From the NCBI GenBank assembly GCA_002340355.1, contig DDLX01000017.1, positions 186,001 through 250,000 on the forward strand: DNA of 64,000 nt. Reading direction: 5' to 3'. The notes below the pieces were generated by a model that saw only the letters and a list, made by a program, of their open reading frames with translations, made no database searches and was not told where the DNA came from. The stretch comes from Cytophagales bacterium UBA2561 (GTDB taxonomy: Bacteria > Bacteroidota > Bacteroidia > Cytophagales > Thermoflexibacteraceae). The position numbers and the translations under genes were made by a program. Below are positions 1 through 8,331 of this stretch, piece by piece (within the stretch, counting starts at the first letter, position 1; each line of letters starts with the position of its first letter).

Positions 1-99
1 TCCTGGAACTCCAATTTCTTCTAATTGATAAATAATCGTTTCTAGTTTAACTGATTCTATAATAATTTCAACCTTTTTGTATGTTTCAAATTTTTTCAT
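1..99 (-). CDS. PII-like signalling protein, SbtB type (3' end outside window)
   Basis: Only the first 33 codons lie in the window, reading leftwards from an ATG at 97-99. The start, MKKFETYKKVEIIIESVKLE, followed by a hydrophobic helix and ending in EEIGVPG, fits the first beta strand and helix of PII-like proteins, in which a short strand is followed by an alpha helix and a G-x-G/T turn. The start codon lies 13 bases after the stop of the SbtA gene, so the two are almost certainly one operon. SbtA-SbtB pairs are known from cyanobacteria, where SbtB binds adenine nucleotides and inhibits the transporter. The assignment rests on the short sequence and on the neighbour; the nucleotide-binding loop is not visible. 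Confidence 0.6.
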   Translation of the reverse strand, partial: MKKFETYKKVEIIIESVKLETIIYQLEEIGVPG

Positions 100-112
100 A
101 AGAATATTATTT

Positions 113-1099
113 TTAAAGTATGTGAATCAAGTAAAAATATAACGGAATACCAACAATAACATTAAACGGAAAAACAATTCCTAAAGCAACAGGTACTGTA
201 AAGGCGGGATTTGATTCAGGAATTGCCAAACGCATTGCAGCAGGAACAGCTATATATGAAGCACTCGCCGCCAAAACTGTAAATAAAAGTGCATCACCTT
301 CACCAAGTCCTAATAAGTGATTCGATACCAAAATCGCCATTAATGCATTGAATAAAGGCATCAGAATCGCAAAACTTACGATAAATACTACTGAACCTCT
401 CAAGGCTTTCAGTCGGCGGGCAGCGACAATACCGTTATCCAATAAATAGAAGGTTAAAATTCCTTTGAATAATGAATCAAATGGCTTAAAGGCTTTCCAA
501 CCAGCATCTCCCGTAACAATGCCAATTAACAAAGCTCCAACTAATAAAAGTACTGAACCATTAAAAAAAGCATCTTTCAAAATATGCCCCCATTGTGGTC
601 GTTTATAAAGTCCTTTGCCATTTAGTGTAATTTCTTTACCTTTAAAGGTCTGAAATAAAATAACTCCTACGATAATAGCAGGGGACTCCATCAGTGCCAT
701 TCCTGCCACCATATAGCCACCGTAATGGATTTGTGCCGATTCCAAAAAGCTGACGGCTGTAATAAATGTTACAGCACTAATTGATCCAAATGTAGCTGCA
801 ACAGCCGCCGCATCTGGTGTATTAAATTTACGTTTGAGAACAAAAAAGGCGTAAACTGGTACTACGAAAGCCAATAGCATACAGGCTATTAAAGTTGTTA
901 CGATGTTCCACGAGAATCCGTTATGATGGAGTTCATAACCTCCGTGAAAACCAATATCTAATAATAAATATAAAGAAAAGAACTTTGCGAGAGCTTTCGG
1001 AATTTCTAAGTCGGACTTAACCCATACTGAAAACATCCCTAAAACAAAAAACAAAATTGGAGGAGAAATAATATTAGATAAAACTAAATCTAAGTTCAT
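113..1099 (-). CDS. sbtA: SbtA-family sodium-dependent bicarbonate transporter
   Basis: A 328-residue integral membrane protein of about ten hydrophobic segments, slightly shorter than cyanobacterial SbtA. Family-like features are the N-terminal ISPPILFFVLGMF, the DIGFHGG turn near residue 50, the AVAATFGSISAVTFITA segment near residue 100 and MALMESPAIIVG near residue 135; the last two occupy the positions of the bicarbonate/Na+ site in SbtA. The expected role is Na+-driven uptake of bicarbonate through the inner membrane. The PII-like gene 13 bases downstream supports this. Here it could feed carboxylases such as the acyl-CoA carboxylase encoded at 6.3 kb, but that is inference. Confidence 0.8.
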   Translation of the reverse strand: MNLDLVLSNIISPPILFFVLGMFSVWVKSDLEIPKALAKFFSLYLLLDIGFHGGYELHHNGFSWNIVTTLIACMLLAFVVPVYAFFVLKRKFNTPDAAAVAATFGSISAVTFITAVSFLESAQIHYGGYMVAGMALMESPAIIVGVILFQTFKGKEITLNGKGLYKRPQWGHILKDAFFNGSVLLLVGALLIGIVTGDAGWKAFKPFDSLFKGILTFYLLDNGIVAARRLKALRGSVVFIVSFAILMPLFNALMAILVSNHLLGLGEGDALLFTVLAASASYIAVPAAMRLAIPESNPAFTVPVALGIVFPFNVIVGIPLYFYLIHIL

Positions 1100-1140
1100 G
1101 GTATTTCAAAATTTTCGTGTTTTATATACAAATTGATGTA

Positions 1141-1355
1141 GTCATTTTTTACTCTACCCTACTAAAAATAATTTATAAGATATATTAGTATTAAAATTGT
1201 TTAACAGTCTTTGTTTATCGGGCTAAAAAGCCATTTTTCCATAGCGGTGGGTTTGCAAACCCACCGCTATGGAAAAATTAAATTTGATTTAATCTAATTG
1301 ATAATCAATGTTTTGCAAATCAATAAAATTTTAGTAGGTTAGAGTAGTCATTTTT
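1141..1355. mobile_element. MITE-like element 1 with TIRs and 9-bp target duplication
   Basis: The element proper runs from 1150 to 1346 (197 bp). Its ends are 18-bp inverted repeats, TACTCTACCCTACTAAAA on the left (1150-1167) and the inverse of TACTCTAACCTACTAAAA on the right (1329-1346), with one mismatch. The nonamer GTCATTTTT flanks it directly at 1141-1149 and 1347-1355, as expected of a target-site duplication. There is no coding capacity. The centre holds a perfect 44-bp palindrome (1234-1277). All of this is read directly; calling it a non-autonomous transposon is inference. Confidence 0.7.
1234..1277. repeat. Perfect 44-bp palindrome, copy 1 of a shared palindrome
   Basis: The sequence reads identically on both strands, centred between 1255 and 1256 on TTTGCAAA. 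The arm is TTTTTCCATAGCGGTGGGTT. It lies near the middle of the MITE-like element. A 34-bp relative with compensated base changes lies at 55077-55110, inside a second element of similar size. Confidence 0.9.
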
Positions 1356-1420
1356 ATAGCCCTAATGTGCTACAGTTAAGACATTACATTGTCTTTATTA
1401 AATGAATTTTCAATGACTTT

Positions 1421-1522
1421 GTAATTAAATTACTCAGGGCGCAAGGGGAAGCAGAACATACTTACTTTTCCACCAAATCCCCTTCGCCTGTTTTTCCCAA
1501 ATATTTTTGGGTTTACTGAGTA
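1421..1522. other. Candidate structured RNA or DNA, three-way junction
   Basis: A GC-rich island in an AT-rich gap can fold into three nested helices. P1 pairs TACTCAG (1431-1437) with CTGAGTA (1516-1522). P2 pairs GGCG-AAGGGGA (1438-1449, one bulged C) with TCCCCTT-CGCC (1478-1488). P3 pairs CCCAAA (1496-1501) with TTTGGG (1506-1511). A short palindrome, GTAATT-A-AATTAC, overlaps the left edge (1421-1433). The pairing is visible; a function and the transcribed strand are unknown. Confidence 0.4.
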
Positions 1523-1652
1523 TTTCTAGCTGGTTTTCAAGAAACAAACCCAATCCCTTTATCAGATTTCTGATAGAAAAAGTATATCTCTATAAAAGCT
1601 TGATTTACAATTTTTTGGGAATTTTTTTTCGGAAAAAGATAAGAAATTGGGC

Positions 1653-2003
1653 TTAACTACAATCAATTTTGAGGGAACAGAAAAGAATATAAAGTGACGA
1701 TTGAGACAGATGTACAAAATGAAATGATTCAATTATATATACCAGAATTTCGTGAAGGTTGTAAAACAAAACGGAGATATGAGGAAGTCCAAACGTTCCT
1801 CCCTGATAATCAGTTGTCCATTTTGTTTCGTTTTTTTCCCATTCACGACGTTCGAAAAGTTCTTGCTCAATTTCCCGTTCTTCTTTGGCTTCTTCACCAA
1901 TCGTTACATTTCGCCAAAATAAATTAGCTTCGTTGCTGATGAAAAAGAACATCAGTAAAAGAGCTAAAAAGGACAATATAGTTTGTCGATTCAACATAAC
2001 AAA
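1653..2003 (-). CDS. Doubtful small membrane-anchored protein
   Basis: From an ATG at 2001-2003 the frame gives MLNRQTILSFLALLLMFFFI, a plausible membrane anchor, then a charged stretch rich in Glu and Arg. The C-terminal half beyond about residue 65 reads through a hairpin at 1781-1802 and loses protein-like composition, so a real gene may be decayed or shorter. It diverges from the Crp/Fnr gene. No family is recognised. Confidence 0.25.
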   Translation of the reverse strand, partial: FVMLNRQTILSFLALLLMFFFISNEANLFWRNVTIGEEAKEEREIEQELFERREWEKNETKWTTDYQGGTFGLPHISVLFYNLHEILVYIIESFHFVHLSQSSLYILFCSLKIDCS

Positions 2004-2097
2004 AGCAAAGGTCAACAAACTTATTATTTAGAAAAAGGACTTTTGTAAAATAAAAATGTGATTATTGTTACAATTTTTAATGATTATAAATACAATT

Positions 2098-2790
2098 ATG
2101 CAAATTGACCTTGATAAGTTTAACTTCCAAAGTGATAAGATTTTTACTTCATTAACTACTGAGGAGCAAAGTATCGTTTCTATTTATTTTGAACAGCTTA
2201 CCTTCAAGAAAAACAAGCTAATTTTCTATGAGGATGGGATTCCAACAGGGGTATTTCTTCTGACGAAAGGCAGAGCCAAAATTTTCAAAATAGGGGCTGA
2301 TGGGCGAGAACAGATTTTTTATGTCTATAAATCAGGAGATTTGTTGGGATATCATCCGCTTTTGTGTGATGAAAATTATGAAGATTCCTGTGAAGCCCTT
2401 GAAGATTGTGCGCTTTTGTTTATTCGAAAAAGTAACTTTGATAAACTATTAACCCAAGTTCCCCGTCTAAAATTATTACTTATTCAAAATATGGGACACG
2501 AATTTGGAGTTTTGGTAAATATTATTACTGTACTGGCACACAGGACTTTACGAGAACGTTTAGCTTTATTCTTATTAATTTTAGAACAACGTTATCAGGA
2601 AACTAATCAATCAAAAACTAAAATTCAATTGCCTCGAGCAGATTTGGCAAATATTATCGGTACGGCTCGCGAAAGTTTAGGGCGTTTATTGAAGGAATTC
2701 CGAGAGGAGAATCTAATTGAAGTCCAAAAACGAGCCATTATTTTAAAAGATACTCAAAAGCTTCATCAAATTGTAAAATATTTGGGCTGA
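2098..2790 (+). CDS. Crp/Fnr-family transcriptional regulator
   Basis: A protein of 230 residues from the ATG at 2098 (MQIDLDKF); the frame opens earlier, and another ATG at 2080 is possible. The N-terminal half is a cyclic-nucleotide-binding-type beta barrel (KNKLIFYEDGIPTGVFLLTKG, then GRAKIF and GDLLGY). A long dimerisation helix follows around residues 110-140. The C-terminal winged helix has QLPRADLANIIGTARESLGR, where TARESLGRLLKEF is the typical recognition helix. The Fnr-type cysteine cluster is absent, so it is not an iron-sulfur oxygen sensor. The ligand is unknown. It ends 58 bases from the convergent gene, with a terminator hairpin between. Confidence 0.85.
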   Translation: MQIDLDKFNFQSDKIFTSLTTEEQSIVSIYFEQLTFKKNKLIFYEDGIPTGVFLLTKGRAKIFKIGADGREQIFYVYKSGDLLGYHPLLCDENYEDSCEALEDCALLFIRKSNFDKLLTQVPRLKLLLIQNMGHEFGVLVNIITVLAHRTLRERLALFLLILEQRYQETNQSKTKIQLPRADLANIIGTARESLGRLLKEFREENLIEVQKRAIILKDTQKLHQIVKYLG

Positions 2791-2805
2791 AAAAGAACGG
2801 AAATT

Positions 2806-2840
2806 AAGACTTACTAAGCTCTAAAAACTTAGCAAGTCTT
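2806..2840 (-). terminator. Hairpin between convergent genes
   Basis: AAGACTTACTAAG (2806-2818) pairs with CTTAGCAAGTCTT (2828-2840) over 13 positions. The single A-C mismatch on the plus strand becomes a U-G pair in minus-strand RNA, suggesting the hairpin mainly serves the minus-strand gene ending at 2849. Confidence 0.65.
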
Positions 2841-2848
2841 AGTCAAGT

Positions 2849-4318
2849 TTATCTTCGAACTTCTTCTATATCGTAGTTAATTATCATCTTATCAATTAGT
2901 TCCTCATCAATTCGGAACCAAGAAGTAGGTGAAAAAAGTTTTCGTTTAGAATTATTAGCACGATACAAGATATTCTTGATTTTAGTATTTTTATCACGCT
3001 TTACTTCACTTGTTGCCGTTTTCATTATCTTTATAAACGTAACAATATGCTCGCAATTTTGCTTACCTAAAATCCGAATCTGACGCTGAATACTATTTAC
3101 CAATTGATTGAATAAATCCATTTCTCGCATCAAACAGTATTGTAATGCCAAAACTGATTTAATTTCAATCATAGCAAAAGGGTACTTCTTGAGACTCAAG
3201 GTATTTAGTAAACCATTTATCCACTTAGCAGCTTCGTCATATTTTCCAACATAATAACACGAAATAGCTCGGTACATCACGTAAATCACATAACGAGGCA
3301 CATCATTTTCATCGGTTTCATGCTCAAAAAACAATTCTCCATTTTCTCTATACATCATGTGTTGAGTCTGGAGACGCATACAACGGTGCATTTTTGTAAC
3401 CAAAAATTGAGCTGGAAAAGTATAAAGTCCATAATTCGAGAGTAAAATTGAAATATTTTCATTTACATCTTCATAGTACTTTTCTGCTTTTTTATATACT
3501 CGATAATGGTTGTAGTATTCATGTTTCAAAAATTCGAACACAATCCGTAGATGGTAATAAATCGAATCTAATTTATAAGTATTAAAGGTCTTCTCAACTT
3601 GTTCTAAGATATCTTCAATTGGTTCACTATCAGGATCATAGTCGTCTTCTTGCATTACGAAAAGACGATGAAAAATATTAATACAAGACTGATAAACATA
3701 TAAACGATGCGAAGAATATAAACGACAAGTATTGTTCATTTCTCGGTGTGTAACTACCAACTCAAAACGGTCTCTTTCTTCTCCAGTCAGTGAATAAATC
3801 CCAAATTTTTTGAAGTATTCTGACAACATATCCTCCGCCTTATCCACGGCTAGAGTATAAGCAACATGCTTGTTATAGGCTTGCGAATATTGAAAATGAT
3901 CAGGCGAATTGACGTGTAATTTTTTAAGCGTTTTATAAACAATTGTTAACTCGTTAGAAAGGTCATAATCAATGAGTTCCTTTTCTAGTTTCTGAAGTGT
4001 AGCAACAGTAATCGCTCGTTTTTTCGTGAAGATAATTTCATTAATATTGGCTACTTTCTTCAATAAATCCGTGCGCGGACTTTCCATCTGCTGAAGCAAG
4101 TATTCTTCTATTTTCTGGTTCAGACGAGAGCGAAGCGTGTAATACGCATTGTTATTAACATTTAGCTCGTCCATGACCTTATTATCCGAGAGGTGTTTTT
4201 CTCGAATAGCTCGTAATAAATACGCCGATTTGTCGGCACTGCTCTCAGTTAAACTATCATAAATAGCACGATAGTCACGTTCAGATAATTGCTTAATAAT
4301 ATTTTTTAACTTCGCCAT
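2849..4318 (-). CDS. Conserved hypothetical protein, 489 residues, largely helical
   Basis: A soluble protein without signal peptide or membrane segments. The N-terminus (LKNIIKQLSERDYRAIYDSL) and the segment AYYTLRSRLNQKIEEYLLQQ resemble a helical bundle that could contact nucleic acid. The rest, with paired helices such as YRAISCYYVGKYDEAAKWI near residue 360, looks like a degenerate TPR-type solenoid. I do not recognise a named family; similar long hypothetical proteins occur in Cytophagales. It is monocistronic: nearly 400 bases of AT-rich DNA precede it and a hairpin follows it. Confidence 0.75.
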   Translation of the reverse strand: MAKLKNIIKQLSERDYRAIYDSLTESSADKSAYLLRAIREKHLSDNKVMDELNVNNNAYYTLRSRLNQKIEEYLLQQMESPRTDLLKKVANINEIIFTKKRAITVATLQKLEKELIDYDLSNELTIVYKTLKKLHVNSPDHFQYSQAYNKHVAYTLAVDKAEDMLSEYFKKFGIYSLTGEERDRFELVVTHREMNNTCRLYSSHRLYVYQSCINIFHRLFVMQEDDYDPDSEPIEDILEQVEKTFNTYKLDSIYYHLRIVFEFLKHEYYNHYRVYKKAEKYYEDVNENISILLSNYGLYTFPAQFLVTKMHRCMRLQTQHMMYRENGELFFEHETDENDVPRYVIYVMYRAISCYYVGKYDEAAKWINGLLNTLSLKKYPFAMIEIKSVLALQYCLMREMDLFNQLVNSIQRQIRILGKQNCEHIVTFIKIMKTATSEVKRDKNTKIKNILYRANNSKRKLFSPTSWFRIDEELIDKMIINYDIEEVRR

Positions 4319-4717
4319 GAGTATATGGAGTTTCTATATGAAGAGATTTGTCAGCAAAAAGCAAACCGACTGTATTAAATTATTTTTTGTCTATAATTGG
4401 ATTATTAAAGTTTAATTAATGAATTAAAAAATCAAAAAAAAAGCCTTAAAACCAATCTTACGTAAGATTTTAGCAATTTTACTACTTTTTTTTGAGAAAT
4501 GAAAATTGCATTCTATTTTTCTTTTTGAATTTTTTTCCTCAAAAACATCAATTCTAATAAAATACCTATTTCCTTAAAAAATAAGTAAAATACGATTTTT
4601 TCATAAGAAAACACGCTTTTTAAAAGCCAAAATAATTAAATAATTTATTGGGAAATACTCCAATACTATAAACAATATATCAATTTGTAGAAAGGATAAA
4701 AATTATAAAAATAAGGT
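4319..4717. other. AT-rich intergenic stretch, nothing recognised
   Basis: About 400 bases between two genes read leftwards. It is rich in A and T runs. I see no ORF, strong hairpin or recognisable promoter; it presumably holds the promoter of the 489-residue protein's gene and the 3' end of the transferase transcript's surroundings. Confidence 0.5.
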
Positions 4718-5875
4718 TTAAGCCTTCTTAGGGGCAGTTTTGAGTGATTTAGAAGAGGTAAGGGTTTCTTTTTTTTCGAAAATATTGACCCACTTAGCCA
4801 GTATTAAACTTAGAATCCATGCAAGGCTAACAATAATTGGAATCATGTAATTATCATTTGCAAAAGCGTCAGAAAAAATACCTAAAACGATAAAAATAAA
4901 ATTTATAGTACAGATTGCACCAGTTGCTTGTAAATGCGAAAAACCAATTCGTAAAAAAAGGTGATGAATATGATTACGGTCAGGTGAAAAAGGAGAACGT
5001 TTTTGTATAATACGAAGAACAAATACACGAAGTGTATCAAATAATGGATAAACCATAATACAAGAAGCAATCGTAATTGGATTAGCAAATCGGAAAGCTT
5101 GATAGGGAAGTTTTGTAGCGTTCTCATTGATAAATATAATGGTTGTTGCAGATGCCAAGAAACCTAATAAAAGCGCACCTGTATCTCCCATAAATATTTG
5201 ATTACTAAAGTTATACCGCAAGAATCCAATAACTGATCCAAGCAAGCTAAAGCAAACTACCGTCATAATTTGATTGTTATGAAAATAAAACCAAACGCCA
5301 TAAGTCGAAAAAACTAAGATAGCAATACTTCCAGCCAATCCATTAATTCCATCAATTAAATTAAAGGCATTAGTAATTACAATAATCGTAAAAAGTGTAA
5401 TCAAATAACTCCAAATAATAGGTAGTTCATAAATTCCCAAAAACCCATGTAAAGATGAAAACCGAATTTCTCCAAAATACATGATAAAAAAGGAAGCGAT
5501 AAATTGCCCGAGTAACTTATAACGTGCCGAAAGAGGCAAGAAATCATCTCGCATCCCTACGACCACAATGACCAAAATAGAGCTAATAAGATACTGAATA
5601 TGAGCCTGTACTGAAATTGCCCAAACTAAAGTTGAAAGCGAAAACCCGATAAAAATTGCCATTCCTCCAAAAGTTGGAATCCGATGTTGGTGAATTTTAC
5701 GAGCTTCATCTGGGGAATCATGTAAGTCATAATTATGGGTAATTTTGATAATTTCGGGAATCAATAAATTGGCTGTAACAAATGCAGATAATAAACAAGC
5801 AGAAATAACTAATAAATCAAAGGAATTAACGGTTTCGAGAATATAGTTTGAGTTCCAAGTAGTCAGCAATACCAT
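4718..5875 (-). CDS. WecA/TagO-type UDP-sugar:undecaprenyl-phosphate sugar-1-P transferase
   Basis: A 385-residue polytopic protein of the MraY/WecA family. It transfers a sugar-1-phosphate from UDP (probably GlcNAc) to undecaprenyl phosphate on the cytoplasmic face of the inner membrane. Family motifs are clear: D110-D111 in RDDFLPLSARYK (Mg2+ and catalytic Asp pair), NAFNLIDGINGLAG (169-182), FMGDTGALLLGF (228-239) and the HIHH motif (302-305), which is typical of the WecA/TagO branch. MraY proper would sit in the dcw cluster, so this more likely starts O-antigen, capsule or another surface glycan. No glycan cluster adjoins it, and its acceptor product is inferred. Confidence 0.85.
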   Translation of the reverse strand: MVLLTTWNSNYILETVNSFDLLVISACLLSAFVTANLLIPEIIKITHNYDLHDSPDEARKIHQHRIPTFGGMAIFIGFSLSTLVWAISVQAHIQYLISSILVIVVVGMRDDFLPLSARYKLLGQFIASFFIMYFGEIRFSSLHGFLGIYELPIIWSYLITLFTIIVITNAFNLIDGINGLAGSIAILVFSTYGVWFYFHNNQIMTVVCFSLLGSVIGFLRYNFSNQIFMGDTGALLLGFLASATTIIFINENATKLPYQAFRFANPITIASCIMVYPLFDTLRVFVLRIIQKRSPFSPDRNHIHHLFLRIGFSHLQATGAICTINFIFIVLGIFSDAFANDNYMIPIIVSLAWILSLILAKWVNIFEKKETLTSSKSLKTAPKKA

Positions 5876-6272
5876 GTGATTTTAGATTAGATTGTTTTTG
5901 ATTTTTTAACTGTTTTTTTAACGATTACAAACAAATTTTTAGTCCTTTTGTCAAACGTAATCTAAAAAAATAAGATATTATGTAACTAAAGATTATGAAT
6001 ATTAATCATATTTATTTATTCTTTAATCCACACATTTCGAGCTAAAAGTGTGATTAAAAAATAAATTCTTACATCAAAATCCGAACAAGAGCCGTCTAAC
6101 TTTGCCTAATAAAAAGCATTAGCTTTATTGAAAAATTCATACTTTTGGGAAAACGTACTGATTTAAAGAAATATGAAAATCTGCTGAGAAGATTCTAGAA
6201 TCTGAGATTTTTCCTTATCTTTAAATTTTGAGTAAAATTATAAAATTAAAAACCCCTTAACATACTTAATCC
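5876..6272. other. Divergent promoter region
   Basis: Nearly 400 bases between the leftward transferase and the rightward carboxylase gene. It holds one good Bacteroidota -7 element (6097-6104) for the carboxylase and nothing else that I can name. Confidence 0.5.
6097..6104 (+). promoter_or_regulatory. Candidate promoter -7 element (TAACTTTG)
   Basis: Exact match to the Bacteroidota -7 consensus TAnnTTTG, about 170 bases upstream of the carboxylase start. No convincing -33 TTG at the right distance is seen. Confidence 0.4.
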
Positions 6273-7829
6273 ATGACTGGAAACGAAGCGAAATTTGCGG
6301 AATTAGACCGTAAAAATGCTGAAGCACTTCTTGGCGGTGGTGAAAAACGCATTGAAAGCCAACACAAGAAAGGTAAATTAACTGCCCGTGAGCGTATTGA
6401 TTTATTACTAGATAAAGGTTCATTCGAAGAAATTGGAAAATTTATTACGCACCGCTGTAAAGATTTTGGTATTGGTCAAGAACATTATCTAGGTGATGGT
6501 GTAATTACAGGATACGGTACGATTGATGGACGTTTAGTATATGTTTTTTCGCAAGATTTTACGGTTTTTGGTGGCTCCTTATCTGAAGCCTATGCCGAGA
6601 AAATCTGTAAAATCATGGATTTAGCCATGAAAAACGGCGCACCTGTCATTGGTCTGAATGATTCGGGGGGCGCACGGATTCAAGAGGGAGTTGTTTCCTT
6701 AGCAGGATATGCTGATATTTTCTATCGAAACGTCCAATCATCGGGCGTTATTCCTCAGATTTCAGCAATTATGGGTCCTTGTGCGGGTGGTGCGGTTTAT
6801 TCACCTGCTATGACCGACTTTATCATGATGGTTGAAAATACTTCGTATATGTTCGTAACAGGACCTAACGTAGTAAAAACGGTTACTCACGAAGAAGTTA
6901 CGGCTGAAGAACTAGGTGGAGCGACAACTCATGCTAGCAAAAGTGGGAATACACATTTCACTTCTCCTAATGAAGCAGCTTGTATCCTCGACATCAGAAA
7001 ATTACTGAGCTTTGTGCCTCAAAACTGCGAGGAAGATCCTCCAATGTTGCCTTACGAAGCGGGTGATGAAAGCCGTCCTACTTTGGACTCTATTATTCCT
7101 GAAAATGCCAATCAGCCTTACGATATGCGTGAAATTATTCACGAATTAATTGATAATGGTGAGGATGGATTCTTAGAAGTTCATAAAGACTTTGCGGCAA
7201 ATATTGTCGTTGGCTTCGGACGATTAGGTGGACGAAGTGTAGGAATTATTGGTAATCAGCCTGCCGTATTAGCGGGAGTTTTGGATATTAATACTAGCCG
7301 AAAAGCAGCACGATTTGTTCGTTTCTGTAACTCATTTAATATTCCATTGTTAGTTTTGGTTGATGTTCCTGGATTCTTGCCTGGCACTAACCAAGAGTGG
7401 AATGGCATTATTAGTAATGGTGCTAAGTTATTATATGCTTTTAGTGAAGCAACTGTTCCACGTATTACGGTAATTACTCGGAAAGCCTACGGTGGAGCAT
7501 ATGATGTAATGAACTCAAAGCACATTGGAGCTGATTTGAACTATGCTTGGCCTTCAGCTGAGATTGCAGTAATGGGAGCTAAAGGAGCGGCTGAAATTAT
7601 TTTCCGCCGAGAAATCCAAGAAGCAGAAAATCCTGAAGCTAAATTGGAAGAAAAAGTAGATGAGTATACTCGAAAATTTGCTACGCCATATCGTGCTAGT
7701 GCAAGAGGGTATATTGATGAAGTTATCAAACCTTCAGAAACTCGTCAGAAATTAATTCGAGCATTCAAGTCTTTGGAAAACAAAGCCGTTGCTGCTCCTA
7801 AGAAAAAACACGGAAATATTCCTCTTTAG
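6273..7829 (+). CDS. pccB: Acyl-CoA (propionyl-CoA) carboxylase, carboxyltransferase beta subunit
   Basis: A 518-residue biotin-dependent carboxyltransferase subunit of full family length. The N-terminal half has [20 protein letters not shown], then [12 protein letters not shown] and [13 protein letters not shown], the oxyanion-hole glycine segments of the acyl-CoA site. The C-terminal half has the second crotonase-like domain with [16 protein letters not shown] and [11 protein letters not shown], which binds carboxybiotin. It carboxylates propionyl-CoA (or acetyl-CoA) together with a biotin carboxylase/BCCP subunit encoded elsewhere. The GC content is visibly above its neighbours, as expected of a strongly expressed gene. 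A bidirectional terminator follows. Substrate choice between propionyl- and acetyl-CoA is inferred from overall similarity. Confidence 0.9.
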   Translation: MTGNEAKFAELDRKNAEALLGGGEKRIESQHKKGKLTARERIDLLLDKGSFEEIGKFITHRCKDFGIGQEHYLGDGVITGYGTIDGRLVYVFSQDFTVFGGSLSEAYAEKICKIMDLAMKNGAPVIGLNDSGGARIQEGVVSLAGYADIFYRNVQSSGVIPQISAIMGPCAGGAVYSPAMTDFIMMVENTSYMFVTGPNVVKTVTHEEVTAEELGGATTHASKSGNTHFTSPNEAACILDIRKLLSFVPQNCEEDPPMLPYEAGDESRPTLDSIIPENANQPYDMREIIHELIDNGEDGFLEVHKDFAANIVVGFGRLGGRSVGIIGNQPAVLAGVLDINTSRKAARFVRFCNSFNIPLLVLVDVPGFLPGTNQEWNGIISNGAKLLYAFSEATVPRITVITRKAYGGAYDVMNSKHIGADLNYAWPSAEIAVMGAKGAAEIIFRREIQEAENPEAKLEEKVDEYTRKFATPYRASARGYIDEVIKPSETRQKLIRAFKSLENKAVAAPKKKHGNIPL

Positions 7830-7848
7830 GATTTCATCTTTCATAAAA

Positions 7849-7881
7849 AAACCTATAAGGATTTTAAATTCTTATAGGTTT
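7849..7881. terminator. Bidirectional intrinsic terminator
   Basis: AAACCTATAAG (7849-7859) pairs perfectly with CTTATAGGTTT (7871-7881). A run of six T follows on the plus strand, and a run of seven A precedes it, giving a U-tract on minus-strand RNA as well. It lies between the convergent carboxylase gene and the small gene at 7908. Confidence 0.8.
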
Positions 7882-7907
7882 AATTTTTTCATAATCAGTA
7901 TTCTAAT

Positions 7908-8240
7908 CTATACTAAAGCCTCTTCCTCTTTCTCAACAGGAACAGTTTCTTCTTCAGGATTTAAGACCTCCTCCAATTCACTAATATCAATTTCTTCAAG
8001 AACTTTTTCGAGCATCGCATCATCCACCGATACGGCAAAACGGTCTAATCGAAAATATTGATACGGAAATAAATCATCGTTATTAATTTCAGCAAGTTTA
8101 CAGCCATAAATGCCTTGTTGCATATTCAATTTGGAAACCTCAATGACATGATACGTTTTACCTTCCTTGACCCAACGATTCATCGGAACTTCGTTAGGGC
8201 GGTTTTTATCATTAATACAAATCACCTCCAGATTTAACAT
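7908..8240 (-). CDS. Small conserved Bacteroidota protein of unknown function
   Basis: 110 residues from the ATG at 8238-8240 (MLNLEVICINDKNRPNEVP). The frame stays open further upstream, but that part (MSNFFRRWEIL...) looks like run-through over a promoter. The family resemblance is the opening strand VICINDKNRP, then RWVKEGKTYHVIEV and FRLDRFAV, a compact beta-rich domain found in many Bacteroidota. The C-terminal 30 residues are highly acidic. It is divergent from the membrane protein gene at 8332, with about 90 bases between. Function unknown. Confidence 0.7.
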   Translation of the reverse strand: MLNLEVICINDKNRPNEVPMNRWVKEGKTYHVIEVSKLNMQQGIYGCKLAEINNDDLFPYQYFRLDRFAVSVDDAMLEKVLEEIDISELEEVLNPEEETVPVEKEEEALV

Positions 8241-8331
8241 CAGATTCGTTTTTTTGGACTTTTCTAATCGTTTATTTTTGTGCAAATTTAGCCAAAAAAG
8301 CAGGATTTCCCATCTTCGAAAAAAATTTGAC

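Larger units (their letters stand above)
1100..2064. other. Gene-poor stretch: MITE-like element, hairpins, weak ORFs
   Basis: Nearly 1 kb without a convincing gene. It holds a 197-bp element with terminal inverted repeats and a 9-bp target duplication (1141-1355), then a GC-rich structured segment at 1431-1522. Two overlapping ORFs on opposite strands lie at about 1.65-2.0 kb; the minus-strand one is listed separately with low confidence. A hairpin GAGGAA...TTCCTC lies within that pair at about 1781-1802. Confidence 0.6.

Noticed and set aside
1694..1927. Plus-strand 77-codon frame opposite the doubtful minus-strand ORF
   Set aside because: It needs a GTG start directly behind a stop, has no family resemblance, and its second half is the complement of a more protein-like minus-strand frame.
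2806..2840. CRISPR-like or other ordered repeat array among the many hairpins
   Set aside because: The hairpins are scattered singly between genes, with no regular spacers; they behave as terminators or dispersed repeats.
8167..8331. Upstream extension of the polytopic membrane protein
   Set aside because: The 55 extra codons cover the promoter and start of the divergent small gene; the protein-like sequence begins at the ATG at 8332.
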